64,000 nt of DNA from positions 1-64,000 of the forward strand of contig CANMHG010000008.1 in NCBI GenBank assembly GCA_947497585.1, given 5' to 3'. The notes beneath the pieces are model-generated. The model ran no database searches. It worked only from the letters and a program-made list of their open reading frames with translations, and was not told the DNA's origin. This document shows, one piece after another, positions 27,444-36,509 of the stretch; positions within the stretch are counted from its first letter, which is position 1; each line of letters opens with the position of its first letter. Origin of the DNA: an uncultured Bacillaceae bacterium (GTDB lineage Bacteria > Bacillota > Bacilli > Bacillales > Bacillaceae_L). The translations under genes and the position numbers were made by a program.

Positions 27444-28178
27444 TTGAAGGTTACTGTAGTAGGGTTTTGGGGTGGTTATCCAGGAGTAAATGAGGCAACG
27501 ACAGGATATCTATTTGAAGAAAATGGATTTAGATTGTTAGTTGACTGTGGAAGTGGTGTTGTAGCACAGTTGCAAAACTACATAAAAATCGAGGAGTTAG
27601 ATGCGGTTATTCTCTCTCATTATCATCATGACCATGTCGCTGATATTGGTCCACTGCAATATGCACGCCTTATAGCAAAGTCATTGGGGAAATCAAATGA
27701 AGAACTGCCAATCTATGGACATACATATGATGAAGAGGGATTTTCTAAGTTAAGTTATAAGGGTTATACACAAGGAATTCCTTATTATCCTGAAGGAAAT
27801 ATAAAAATCGGTCCTTTTATAATTAGTTTTTTAAGGACGAAGCATCCTGTTACTTGTTATGCGATGAGAATTACCAATGGGAAGAAAACAGTTGTATTTA
27901 CTGCAGATACGAGTTATATCGAGGAATTTGTTTCCTTTTCAAGTGAAGCAGATTTATTAATATGTGAATGTAATTTGTATGAAGGACAGGATGGACCAGC
28001 TTTTGGGCATATGACAAGTACGGAGGCAGGTGCTCTTGCAGATAGTGCAAAGGTAAAACAGCTATTACTCACTCATTTACCCCATTATGGAAATCATCAA
28101 GATATGGTGGAACAAGCTTCGAAAGAATATCCTGGCCCAATAGATCTTGCAAAGTCAGGGTTTGTATGGCAAGCATGA
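27444..28178 (+). CDS. yhfI: Metallo-beta-lactamase fold hydrolase YhfI
   Basis: A 244-residue metallo-beta-lactamase-fold protein, the length of B. subtilis YhfI. The metal ligands are visible in SHYHHDHVADI (near residues 59-69), a histidine in RTKHPV near 134, an aspartate in FTADTSY near 153 and the final LLTHLPH near 212. This resembles RNase Z-like and phosphodiesterase members, but the substrate is unknown. The start is TTG at 27444, well spaced from AAAGGAGTGAG; an earlier ATG at 27420 would place that site inside the gene. Confidence 0.88.
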   Translation: MKVTVVGFWGGYPGVNEATTGYLFEENGFRLLVDCGSGVVAQLQNYIKIEELDAVILSHYHHDHVADIGPLQYARLIAKSLGKSNEELPIYGHTYDEEGFSKLSYKGYTQGIPYYPEGNIKIGPFIISFLRTKHPVTCYAMRITNGKKTVVFTADTSYIEEFVSFSSEADLLICECNLYEGQDGPAFGHMTSTEAGALADSAKVKQLLLTHLPHYGNHQDMVEQASKEYPGPIDLAKSGFVWQA

Positions 28179-28193
28179 TAATATTATTTTTCT

Positions 28194-28227
28194 AAAACTT
28201 TCCATTCTATAGTGGGAAGTTTTTTTC
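28194..28227 (+). terminator. Terminator of yhfI
   Basis: AAAACTTTCC/GGGAAGTTTT, with a G-U pair and a 10-base loop, is followed by further T. Confidence 0.75.
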
Positions 28228-28367
28228 TGCTCAGGAAGCGATTAATCCTTATTCTGGAATCGAATACAAACTAATTCTTGCTTGTTTAATTTTCTTTTAA
28301 TATAATATATTTAGACATTTTAGAAAATGAGTGATGATTCATTCATAAAATTAAGGGAGGGATTTAC

Positions 28368-29921
28368 GTGAATTTAACTTCACAATTAGGGGTTACAGCA
28401 AAGAAATACTTTAATAAAACCGCTTACATTTTTAATGATTCAACAAGTACATATGCTGAGCTTGATGCTGCAGTAACTAAATTTGCTAGTGGGCTTACGA
28501 AACTTGGTATTTCAAAGGGTGATCATGTAGCTATTTTATCTGGAAATTCACCTCACTTTATTATTGGATTATACGGTGCACTGCGAGCAGGAGCTACTGT
28601 AATTCCAATTAACCCTATTTATACTCCTGATGAGATTGGATACATTCTTAAAAATGGAGATGTAAAAACTGTCATTGCCCTTGACTTACTTGTCCCACTT
28701 TTCGAAAAAATGAATGGTATGCTTCCTAATGTGGAGAACATCATTGCATGTGAAACACCACAAGGTTCACAAAGTGACTTAGATGTTACTAAATTATCAA
28801 TATTCTCTAAATTGAAATCGTTTACAAGCTTAATAGGTTCCGGAGACCTAACATTTGAAGGACCACAAGTAAACGATGAAGATGTTGCTGTTATTCTTTA
28901 TACATCAGGAACGACAGGAAAACCTAAAGGTGCAATGCTTACTCATAAGAATCTTTATAGCAATGCTGTTGATGTTGCGAACTATTTAAAGATTACTGAT
29001 TCAGATAATGTGATTACGACATTGCCGATGTTCCATGTATTTTGCTTAACGGTTGCCTTAAATGCTCCGCTGATGAATGGTGGAACACTCATTATAGTGC
29101 CGAAGTTTAGTCCAGGAGAAATTTTTAGAGTGGCAAAGGAATACAAAGCAACTGTATTTGCTGGTGTTCCGACCATGTATAATTTCTTGGTGCAATACCC
29201 TGAAGGTCAAGTGGAAGACCTTAAGAGTTTAAGGCTTTGTATTTCAGGTGGAGCATCTATGCCAGTCGCCCTTTTAACGAGCTTTGAGAAAAAGTTCCAG
29301 GTACTAGTTTCAGAAGGATATGGATTATCGGAAGCTTCTCCAGTTACTTGCTTCAATCCGCTTGATCGTCCACGTAAAGCAGGATCAATTGGAATGAGCA
29401 TTGTTAATGTTGAAAACAAAGTTGTCAACGAACTTGGTGAAGAAGTACCTGTTGGTGAGGTTGGGGAGTTAGTTGTACGTGGCCCTAACGTAATGTCTGG
29501 CTATTACAAAATGCCTGAGGAAACTGCACATACAATACGTGATGGCTGGTTGTATACCGGAGACCTAGCTAAAATGGATGAGGAAGGTTATTTTTACATT
29601 GTAGATCGCAAAAAAGATATGATCATTGTTGGCGGTTACAATGTGTATCCACGTGAAGTAGAGGAAGTGTTATATAGTCACCCTGGAGTGGTTGAGGTAG
29701 CTGTTTTAGGTGTACCTGATCCAAATTTTGGAGAGGCTGTTAGTTGTTATGTTGTTAAAAAAGATCAAAACCTAACAGAGGAAGATCTACTAAACTACTG
29801 TAAAGAGCATCTAGCAAAATATAAAGTTCCAAGTACAATTAACTTCTTAGAAGAACTACCTAAAAATACGACTGGTAAGATTTTAAGACGTGCTTTAAAA
29901 GAGGCTGTTCTTCAGAAATAA
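28368..29921 (+). CDS. lcfB: Long-chain fatty acid-CoA ligase LcfB
   Basis: A 517-residue adenylate-forming enzyme that activates fatty acids to acyl-CoA with ATP. The AMP-binding motif [16 protein letters not shown] is near residues 178-193, GYGLSEASP near 317, and the C-terminal [20 protein letters not shown] hinge near 398. The catalytic lysine is in [10 protein letters not shown] near residue 505. The start is GTG with GGGAGGG upstream. Its position after yhfI matches yhfL (lcfB). It should feed the enoyl-CoA hydratase and thiolase encoded nearby. Confidence 0.92.
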   Translation: MNLTSQLGVTAKKYFNKTAYIFNDSTSTYAELDAAVTKFASGLTKLGISKGDHVAILSGNSPHFIIGLYGALRAGATVIPINPIYTPDEIGYILKNGDVKTVIALDLLVPLFEKMNGMLPNVENIIACETPQGSQSDLDVTKLSIFSKLKSFTSLIGSGDLTFEGPQVNDEDVAVILYTSGTTGKPKGAMLTHKNLYSNAVDVANYLKITDSDNVITTLPMFHVFCLTVALNAPLMNGGTLIIVPKFSPGEIFRVAKEYKATVFAGVPTMYNFLVQYPEGQVEDLKSLRLCISGGASMPVALLTSFEKKFQVLVSEGYGLSEASPVTCFNPLDRPRKAGSIGMSIVNVENKVVNELGEEVPVGEVGELVVRGPNVMSGYYKMPEETAHTIRDGWLYTGDLAKMDEEGYFYIVDRKKDMIIVGGYNVYPREVEEVLYSHPGVVEVAVLGVPDPNFGEAVSCYVVKKDQNLTEEDLLNYCKEHLAKYKVPSTINFLEELPKNTTGKILRRALKEAVLQK

Positions 29922-29933
29922 AGGATATGAGTG

Positions 29934-29967
29934 ATGGTTAGTCCAAATAGGGGACTAACCATTTTTT
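29934..29967 (+). terminator. Terminator of lcfB
   Basis: ATGGTTAGTCC/GGACTAACCAT with a short loop is followed by seven T. Confidence 0.9.
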
Positions 29968-30029
29968 TCATGGTCTAGGAAATTATAAAAATTAACCTTG
30001 TGGATACCTAGCCTTAAGGTATACTGCGG

Positions 30030-30148
30030 CCAGCTCCAGCGCCTAGCCCCTCGAGGTCAAATAACCTGTGCCATAAAAAGTCAAAGTGCAGACTTTTTCT
30101 GTCACAGAACATTTGCTTGTCGGGGCTGATCAAGGCGCTTGCGCTTTT
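30030..30148. repeat. Palindromic intergenic element (GCTCCAGCGCC type)
   Basis: The left arm CAGCTCCAGCGCCTAGCCCC (30031-30050) pairs imperfectly with GGGGCTGATCAAGGCGCTTG (30122-30141). Inside, CTGTG/CACAG and AAAAAGTC/GACTTTTT make a second stem. Elements with these arms are scattered through many Bacillaceae genomes; this is from memory, not from a search. It fills the lcfB-methyltransferase gap. Confidence 0.8.
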
Positions 30149-30218
30149 GTTCTTCTAGAACATATTTTTCCTGTCGACATACTATATTTTATGAAAATTA
30201 GATGGGGTGGGAAATTTA

Positions 30219-30932
30219 GTGAAGAACACATATCTAGACTGTATAGCACTGTTTGGAGTTGGGGGAGCGCATCCAGGAGGTCTTAAACTGACTAGAAAAA
30301 TATTAGCCCAAGAGAAAATCGACTCTTCCTTTAGAATACTTGATATTGGATGCGGTACTGGTCAAACAGCTGCATTTATTTCAAATCAATACAATTGTCA
30401 TGTTAGTGCTATTGAGAATAATAAGATCATGCTTTCAAAAGCAAAGGAACGACTTGCTTCAGTTGGTTTGCCTGTCACACTCATGGAGGGAAAGGCAGAA
30501 GAATTACCATTTGAAGATAACCAGTTTGATATAATTCTGTCAGAATCAGTGATATCTTTTACAGAACAACCATTATCACTATCTGAACTTCAACGTGTAT
30601 TAAAGCCAAATGGTGTTCTGTTGGCAATCGAAATGACACTTGAAAAATTAATAGACCAACAAGAGTTGGAATCATTTACTACATTTTATGGGGTTTCAAG
30701 ACTTCATACTGAAGATGAGTGGATCGAGACGTTAAATGGAGCTGGATTTCCAAATATTTACATCACCAAAAATGACGAGGATTCCGATGAAGAGGACCTT
30801 GAAAATGCTACTGAATTTTTTCTTTCCGAGAACATTACAGATGAATGCTTTAGTGTGCTAGAAACCCATGAGGCATTTACAAAACAGTTTGAGGGCATTG
30901 TGGGTTACCGAATTATTAGATGCACTAAGTAG
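30219..30932 (+). CDS. Class I SAM-dependent methyltransferase
   Basis: A 237-residue Rossmann methyltransferase. SAM-binding motif I, ILDIGCGTGQ, is near residues 40-49, the acidic loop AIENN near 62-66, and motif ILSESVISF near 106. The start is GTG at 30219, giving MKNTYLDCIALFGVGGAHPGG, the usual opening of this Bacillus group; an earlier GTG at 30207 is poorly placed. The substrate is unknown. The palindromic element precedes it and a terminator follows. Confidence 0.88.
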   Translation: MKNTYLDCIALFGVGGAHPGGLKLTRKILAQEKIDSSFRILDIGCGTGQTAAFISNQYNCHVSAIENNKIMLSKAKERLASVGLPVTLMEGKAEELPFEDNQFDIILSESVISFTEQPLSLSELQRVLKPNGVLLAIEMTLEKLIDQQELESFTTFYGVSRLHTEDEWIETLNGAGFPNIYITKNDEDSDEEDLENATEFFLSENITDECFSVLETHEAFTKQFEGIVGYRIIRCTK

Positions 30933-30955
30933 GTTACTAGTTTACTAGAAATATT

Positions 30956-30988
30956 AAAACGACTATTCATTTTGTTAGTCGTTTTTTG
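30956..30988 (+). terminator. Terminator of the methyltransferase gene
   Basis: AAAACGACTA/TAGTCGTTTT is followed by TT and more T. Confidence 0.88.
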
Positions 30989-31032
30989 TCTTTTGCTAAC
31001 TTCGTAATGTTTGTTGTTTTTAGTAGACATAG

Positions 31033-31170
31033 GAGTGGATTGGAGCGGAAGGCACTTGACTCCTGCGGGAAGTAGAGGAACATCCGGCGAGACCCCACAG
31101 GCGCATAGCGCCGAGGAGGCTCGCATTCCTCCCCGCGGAAAGCAAGTGCCTGCAGCGGAAAGAAACGGTC
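31033..31170 (+). repeat. Covarying intergenic palindromic element, copy 3
   Basis: Same family as 5820. Stems are GGCACTTG/CAAGTGCC, GAGGAA/TTCCTC, GCGAG/CTCGC and the central hairpin GGCGC-ATA-GCGCC. It occupies the 384-bp gap before the enoyl-CoA hydratase gene, ending about 147 bp upstream of it. Nothing else is seen in the gap apart from the methyltransferase terminator. Confidence 0.9.
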
Positions 31171-31316
31171 AAAGTATAAAGTGAAAACTATGTCTATGAG
31201 AAAAAGGTCTTTCTTTTTAATTATGGATAGTAATCTCTTCGTAAATAAAGGAATTTTTCTCTTCTTATCGAAATAAGATGTAAGCGGTCACAACAAAGAG
31301 ATGGGGAGAGATATCT

Positions 31317-32093
31317 ATGAGTACAATAATCTATAATGTTGAAGATTACATAGCAACCGTTACATTGAACAGACCAGAAACAATGAATTGCTTTAATTAT
31401 GAAGCATTAAAAGAACTTGAGACGGTCGTAGAAGAAATTAGGACAAACCAGGACGTTCGAGTCGTTGTATTTACTGGTTCAGGAGATAAGGCGTTTAGTG
31501 TTGGAGCTGACCTAAAAGAAAGAAAAACACTTACACCAGCAGAGGTTAAAAGAAACGTATATAAAATTGGAGAGGTATTTGCAAGTATTGAAAACTTGCC
31601 ACAGCCTACGATTGCAGCACTGAATGGATATGCTTTCGGAGGTGGTATGGAGCTAGCGTTAGCTTGTGACTTTAGGATTGCTGTGGACGATACGCTAATG
31701 GGATTAACAGAGACAAGTTTGGCTATTATTCCTGGGGCAGGTGGAACTCAAAGGCTACCAAGATTAATAGGTACTACGAAAGCTTTGGAGCTAATCTTAA
31801 CTGCTAGAAGGCTTTCTTCTGATGAAGCTTATAGCTATGGGATATTAACTAAGGTTGTGAACCGTGCTGAATTATTAGATTCATGCTATAGCTTTGCAAA
31901 TGAAATGCTTAAAAATGGTCCAGTTGCACTTCAACAAGCCAAATTCGCAGTTAAAGAAGGCATGAATACAGATATTCAAACAGGACTTAAAATCGAACGA
32001 AAAGCCTACGAGGTAACAATACCAACTGAAGATCGTGTTGAAGCACTAAACGCATTCAATGAAAAACGAAAACCAGTATTTAAAGGACAATAA
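31317..32093 (+). CDS. Enoyl-CoA hydratase/isomerase family protein
   Basis: A 258-residue crotonase-fold enzyme, the standard family length. The CoA-binding and oxyanion region is AFSVGADLKE (residues 61-70) and NGYAFGGGMELALACDFRIA (near 102-121). The active-site glutamate is in the expected GGMELAL, and the later MGLTETSLAIIPGAGGTQRLPR is typical of true hydratases. It hydrates 2-enoyl-CoA in fatty or branched acyl-CoA breakdown; the exact chain is not predictable. GGGGAGAG precedes the ATG. Confidence 0.92.
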   Translation: MSTIIYNVEDYIATVTLNRPETMNCFNYEALKELETVVEEIRTNQDVRVVVFTGSGDKAFSVGADLKERKTLTPAEVKRNVYKIGEVFASIENLPQPTIAALNGYAFGGGMELALACDFRIAVDDTLMGLTETSLAIIPGAGGTQRLPRLIGTTKALELILTARRLSSDEAYSYGILTKVVNRAELLDSCYSFANEMLKNGPVALQQAKFAVKEGMNTDIQTGLKIERKAYEVTIPTEDRVEALNAFNEKRKPVFKGQ

Positions 32094-32105
32094 AAAATGT
32101 CAATA

Positions 32106-32160
32106 GGGGCCTGAACCTAAAGGTGATTTAACACTTTAAAGCACCGGGGGTCAGGCCCCT
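32106..32160. terminator. Bidirectional nested hairpin
   Basis: GGGGCCTGA/TCAGGCCCC encloses a second inverted repeat GGTGATTTAA/TTTAAAGCACC. It lies between convergent genes. The flanking T runs are short, so it may be a repeat element as much as a terminator. Confidence 0.65.
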
Positions 32161-32170
32161 TAAGACATAT

Positions 32171-33025
32171 TTAGCACATGTTAGGTGGAACTAAGTTTGT
32201 ATTTAGGACACTTGGTAGTGTGTCATGGATATATGGTGGTGCTGGTTTAAGGACAGGTTTTTTACCGTGTGGTACAGGGTTTTCAACATATGAGAACATC
32301 CCAGTTCCATCAATACTTGGTCCGTTCGCCCAGCGTCCTGTAGCACTTTCGTTTCCTCTTGAGTAATTGAATAGTACATGTGAAACTTCTTGCTTCTCAA
32401 GTTCACGTGGGAATGTACTTGGAACTACAACATTTTCTTTTGCTTCTAACTCATAGATTGCGGCTAACCATTGGTTTTGATGCATTGTATCCCTTGCAAT
32501 AAGCCAGGATAACATATCTTTCACACCACGGTCAGTAGTCGCTTCGTATAAACGAACAGCCTGTAAACGTCCTTGTGACTCTGCGTTTAGGTTTGCTCGG
32601 AAATCAGCTAAAAGGTTTCCACTTGCGATGATATAATCAGCTGTCCAACGATTCCCGACACTATCAGCAGGCATTGCTCCTAGCCCAGAAACAATTGCAT
32701 GTTGTGGGTTCATACCTCCTAGAATAGCACCGATAACAGGATCTTTAGCCGCTACCTCTAAATCTCCAACAGGAGCACCATCAAGTAATCTAGCAATCAT
32801 CGTAGCTAGCATTTCGATATGTGCAAGCTCCTCAGCTCCTGTATCCATTAGCAAATCTTTATACTTCCCATTACCTCTAACATTCCACCCTTGAAATAAG
32901 TATTGTAACGCAACTGAAATTTCTCCAAATTGCCCACCTAATATTTCTTGTAATTGCTTCGCAAAAAGAGGATCTGGCCGCTCAGGTTTTGCTCTATATT
33001 GCAATTCTTTTACATGATAAAACAT
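32171..33025 (-). CDS. Manganese catalase family protein
   Basis: A 284-residue dimanganese catalase-type protein. The ferritin-like four-helix core shows the metal-ligand motifs GEISVALQYLF (Glu near residue 35), EELAHIEML (Glu/His near 65-69) and RDTMHQNQW (His near 181). The C-terminal tail with VPHGKKP is characteristic of full-length Mn catalases such as YdbD; it is longer than CotJC (about 190 residues). It should break down hydrogen peroxide. The ATG is preceded by AAGGGATGC. Confidence 0.9.
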   Translation of the reverse strand: MFYHVKELQYRAKPERPDPLFAKQLQEILGGQFGEISVALQYLFQGWNVRGNGKYKDLLMDTGAEELAHIEMLATMIARLLDGAPVGDLEVAAKDPVIGAILGGMNPQHAIVSGLGAMPADSVGNRWTADYIIASGNLLADFRANLNAESQGRLQAVRLYEATTDRGVKDMLSWLIARDTMHQNQWLAAIYELEAKENVVVPSTFPRELEKQEVSHVLFNYSRGNESATGRWANGPSIDGTGMFSYVENPVPHGKKPVLKPAPPYIHDTLPSVLNTNLVPPNMC

Positions 33026-33240
33026 CTTTTCAGCATCCCTTCTAATCTAACTCTGAAATTCATTCTAAAATAACGAATCCATGATAGTAGGCTATGCACT
33101 TATAAGTTGTTAGGTGATAAGAAAAACAACACCATTCGTTGTTATAATAAAATCCAATACAAATCCGGTAAAAAAATATTGAAATATCTCATACTTTCTA
33201 AGAGAATAATAATTATCTTTAGTGAAGGAGAGCGAACAGC

Positions 33241-33960
33241 ATGTCAACTACCATTCTAGCGAAAAAGCATTCTGAATTTCGCGAAGGCGTACAGGCAGGT
33301 GTTAGCATTGGGTTAGGCTATATGCCAATCGCATTGACTTTCGGCTTAATTGCAAAATCAACGGGGTTATCTGTCTCAGAAACAATTCTTATGAGTTTAC
33401 TCGTTTTTGCTGGTGCATCACAATACATAGCTTTAAGTTTAATAGCTGTTGGGACAGGTGTTTTTGAAATCATCTTAACAACCTTCATTGTGAACATTCG
33501 CCATTTATTAATGAGCGCTTCCTTGAATGAAAAAGTAGAAGATGATCATCCAGGTAAAAAGGCTCTTTATGCGTTTGGAGTAACAGATGAAACTTTTTCA
33601 GTATCCGCCATAAAAGAAGGTACAGTTTCTACGGGGTATATGTTTGGTGTCATTATCATTGCCTACTCAAGCTGGGTCATAAATTCAGGAGTTGGTCATG
33701 TGATTGGTTCAAGTCTTCCTCAAACACTTCAAGAAAGTATGTCTGTAGCTTTATATGCAATGTTTGTTGGTCTTCTCGTACCATCCATGAAAAAACATAA
33801 AAAGGTAATCGTTTTAGCCGGTGCTGCTGCTATCTGTAACACTATATTTTCACAGTTTCTTTCAACAGGTTGGGCCATTGTATTGGCAACACTTGTTGCA
33901 GCAGTAGTGGTTGAATTCTTTGCAAAAACTCCAAAACAGGAGGAAGAGAATAGTGGATAA
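33241..33960 (+). CDS. azlC: Branched-chain amino acid exporter subunit AzlC
   Basis: A 239-residue membrane protein of the AzlC/YgaZ family with about seven helices. EGVQAGVSIGLGYMPIALTFG near residues 16-36 and VFAGASQYIALSLI near 56-69 are diagnostic. With AzlD it exports branched-chain amino acids (and 4-azaleucine in B. subtilis). GAAGGAGAG precedes the ATG. It overlaps azlD by eight bases. Confidence 0.92.
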   Translation: MSTTILAKKHSEFREGVQAGVSIGLGYMPIALTFGLIAKSTGLSVSETILMSLLVFAGASQYIALSLIAVGTGVFEIILTTFIVNIRHLLMSASLNEKVEDDHPGKKALYAFGVTDETFSVSAIKEGTVSTGYMFGVIIIAYSSWVINSGVGHVIGSSLPQTLQESMSVALYAMFVGLLVPSMKKHKKVIVLAGAAAICNTIFSQFLSTGWAIVLATLVAAVVVEFFAKTPKQEEENSG

Positions 33961-34258
33961 AATGATTGTATTAATGATTGTTGGAATGGCTGTTGTAACG
34001 TATATCCCAAGAATGCTTCCACTAGTGTTTTTAAATGGAATAAAACTGCCACCATTTCTACAGGGGGTATTGAAAAATGTGCCCTTTGCGACATTAGGGG
34101 CTTTAATAGTTCCAGGAATTTTTCTGATTAATGATGATATATGGTTTGGAGTTATAGGAGCAGTCACAGCATTTGTTGTTGCCTATTTAGGTGCCAATGT
34201 GATCATGGTTGTACTAAGTGCAATTGTTTCACTAAGCATTTACTCATATTTCTTTTAA
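33953..34258 (+). CDS. azlD: Branched-chain amino acid exporter subunit AzlD
   Basis: A 101-residue membrane protein with about four helices, the small partner of AzlC. The motif TYIPRMLPLVF near residues 19-29 is typical of AzlD/YgaH. The start is GTG at 33953 (MDKMIVLMI), with AGGAGGAAG upstream and an eight-base overlap with azlC. A 14-codon upstream extension of the frame lies inside azlC and is rejected. Confidence 0.9.
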   Translation: MDKMIVLMIVGMAVVTYIPRMLPLVFLNGIKLPPFLQGVLKNVPFATLGALIVPGIFLINDDIWFGVIGAVTAFVVAYLGANVIMVVLSAIVSLSIYSYFF

Positions 34259-34265
34259 TAACAAA

Positions 34266-34298
34266 AAAACCACCGGAGCTCTAAAGCACCGGTGATTT
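34266..34298. terminator. Bidirectional terminator
   Basis: AAACCACCGG/CCGGTGATTT with an A run on one side and a T-rich tail on the other, between azlD and the convergent SCO gene. Confidence 0.75.
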
Positions 34299-34301
34299 TA
34301 G

Positions 34302-34886
34302 TTAATTTATTTCTTTCATAATTCTATTAAAGATTTTTTCTGTATCGAATTGTTTGTCCATACCCAATACTTCAATAATATGGTTTTCTTCGTCAATCAG
34401 GTAGGTAGAGGAACTATGAATAATCATCCCATTCCCAGGATCACGATATAGAAAATTGAATGCCTCAGCGACTTTTTGAGTATCCTCATCACTTCCCCTT
34501 AACAAAACCCAATCTTTTTGATTTTCGATTCCAAAGGCTTTGCCATATTGCTGAAGTGCTTTTTGTGTATCGCGCTTAGGATCAATCGTAATTGTTAAAA
34601 ATTCTACTTTATCTCCGAAAACTCCTTCTGCCTCTAATTTTTCACGAAGCTGTTTCATTTTATGAGTAGTAGCAGGACAGATATCTGGGCAGTTTATATA
34701 GATAAATTCAATTAGACGTACTTTAGGCTCTAGCTCACTAAAAACATACTCTTCTCCATAAGCCGTTTCCATTACTACATCCGCAGGAAGATCCATACTA
34801 GCTTGACGGTAAAGTGTAAAATAAAAAATACCACCGAGTATTCCTAATACAAGAAGGGAGACAAAGGTAATATATATTTTTTTCAA
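34302..34886 (-). CDS. SCO1/SenC family copper-handling protein
   Basis: A 194-residue membrane-anchored thioredoxin-fold protein. An N-terminal hydrophobic anchor (residues 5-26) precedes the copper/redox site CPDICP (near residues 66-71), the conserved ITIDPKRDT near 98, and the ligand histidine in IIHSSSTYLID near 155. SCO proteins deliver copper to the CuA site of cytochrome c oxidase outside the membrane; B. subtilis YpmQ is the best-known relative. It is monocistronic. Confidence 0.9.
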   Translation of the reverse strand: MKKIYITFVSLLVLGILGGIFYFTLYRQASMDLPADVVMETAYGEEYVFSELEPKVRLIEFIYINCPDICPATTHKMKQLREKLEAEGVFGDKVEFLTITIDPKRDTQKALQQYGKAFGIENQKDWVLLRGSDEDTQKVAEAFNFLYRDPGNGMIIHSSSTYLIDEENHIIEVLGMDKQFDTEKIFNRIMKEIN

Positions 34887-35094
34887 AACAATTCACTCCG
34901 AATCTTTTTACAATATATTAGTGTTGAATATAATACTATCATACAATTTAAAAGAACTCCTACAAATGATTGAACATTGTTTGACAAAAAGAGGACGAAC
35001 TTGTTCTAACAATCCAACGACTACACTAAAATGTATAGTGGCAGAGTTGTACCATTTACCTTACATAACCAAAACATAGAAGGGAGACCCAGTA

Positions 35095-36354
35095 ATGAGA
35101 AAAGTCATTGGTTGGTCGATTGTTGGCTATTTATTATTTGCACTTTTTATGACTTGGTATTTGTTTTATGGTGCGAATACCTTAATACCAGCTGAGTTAA
35201 AAGGGACTGCAGCAGATCCTGAAACATTCTTGAATACACGTGAGCTACTTTTAACAGAAGAGTATTCTCAAATTCGAAACTTATTGTTCTTTTTAAATAT
35301 TCCGCTTGAGTGGATTATCTATCTTTTCATTCTAGTACTTGGAATATCAGCTAAATTCCGAAACTGGTCAAAAGGAACTTCAAAACTATCTGTTCTTCAG
35401 ACAGCAATTTATGTGTTCTGGTTATCACTTATTGTAAAAGTATTAACGTTTCCCTTGCAGTATGTTGGCTATACGTTGTCCAAGCAATATAATATTACAA
35501 CCCAAGCCTTTCCTGGTTGGATGAGGGACGTGCTAATAGACTTTTGGGTGAACTATGCAATGACATTTTTAATTGTAACGGTGTTATATTGGTTGATCCG
35601 TAAAAGTACGAAAAGATGGTGGTTATATGCATGGTTAGCTTCCATTCCATTTGCTCTGTTTCTAATGTTTGTACAACCTGTCATCATTGATCCACTATAT
35701 AATGAGTTTTATCCTTTAAAGGATAAGGAGCTTGAGGCAAAAATATTAACACTTGCAGCAGAGGCCAATATTCCATCGGAGCATGTATATGAGGTTAATA
35801 TGTCTGAAAAAACAAATGCTTTAAATGCCTATGTAACCGGAATTGGCTCAAACTCTCGTATTGTATTGTGGGATACAACCCTCAATCGTTTAAATGATGA
35901 AGCAATTTTATTTATCATGGCGCACGAGATGGCACATTATGTGATGAAACATATCTATGTAGGAATTGCAGGTTATTTGATTCTTACATTAGTTGGCTTA
36001 TTTATCGTTCATAAGCTTATGGCACTCTGTATTCGACGTTACGGTTCATTACTTAAGGTTAACGATATGAGAGATATAGCATCATTACCGTTGTTCTTTT
36101 TATTAATTTCAGTATTAAGCTTTGCTTCAAGTCCGTTTTCTAACGCAGTATCTAGGTATCAGGAAACAGCAGCAGATACTTACGCAATTGAGTTGACACA
36201 TAATAATGAAGCAGCAGTCGAAACATTTCAGGAGCTTACAAAGGCTGGATTAAGCCAAGTAAACCCTCCTTTATTAGTAAAAATATTTAGATATGGTCAT
36301 CCTACAATGCTAGAAAGAATTACGTATCTGGAAAATTATGAAAAAAACGAATAA
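35095..36354 (+). CDS. yhfN: M48 family membrane zinc metalloprotease YhfN
   Basis: A 419-residue CAAX-prenyl-protease-1-like M48 peptidase. Transmembrane segments fill residues 5-195, then the zinc site HEMAH (in FIMAHEMAHYVM, near residue 281), more helices and the third ligand region ETAADTYAIE near 357. The N-terminal domain before the HExxH is typical of Ste24-like enzymes. It should degrade or process membrane proteins. GAAGGGAG precedes the ATG. B. subtilis yhfN lies in the same neighbourhood downstream of lcfB. Confidence 0.88.
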   Translation: MRKVIGWSIVGYLLFALFMTWYLFYGANTLIPAELKGTAADPETFLNTRELLLTEEYSQIRNLLFFLNIPLEWIIYLFILVLGISAKFRNWSKGTSKLSVLQTAIYVFWLSLIVKVLTFPLQYVGYTLSKQYNITTQAFPGWMRDVLIDFWVNYAMTFLIVTVLYWLIRKSTKRWWLYAWLASIPFALFLMFVQPVIIDPLYNEFYPLKDKELEAKILTLAAEANIPSEHVYEVNMSEKTNALNAYVTGIGSNSRIVLWDTTLNRLNDEAILFIMAHEMAHYVMKHIYVGIAGYLILTLVGLFIVHKLMALCIRRYGSLLKVNDMRDIASLPLFFLLISVLSFASSPFSNAVSRYQETAADTYAIELTHNNEAAVETFQELTKAGLSQVNPPLLVKIFRYGHPTMLERITYLENYEKNE

Positions 36355-36369
36355 AGAATTATAACTCTA

Positions 36370-36403
36370 GGGGTTTCTGTACTATGACAGAAACCTTTTT
36401 TTT
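36370..36403 (+). terminator. Terminator of yhfN
   Basis: GGTTTCTGT/ACAGAAACC with loop ACTATG is followed by eight T. Confidence 0.92.
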
Positions 36404-36509
36404 ATTTTTTTAGGAAAACTGTTCCATTTTTAAAAACACTGTTATATAATACTATTAAATTATTAATACTGTATTATAACAACGTAACAGAAAGGTGTTG
36501 TGGTAGTAA

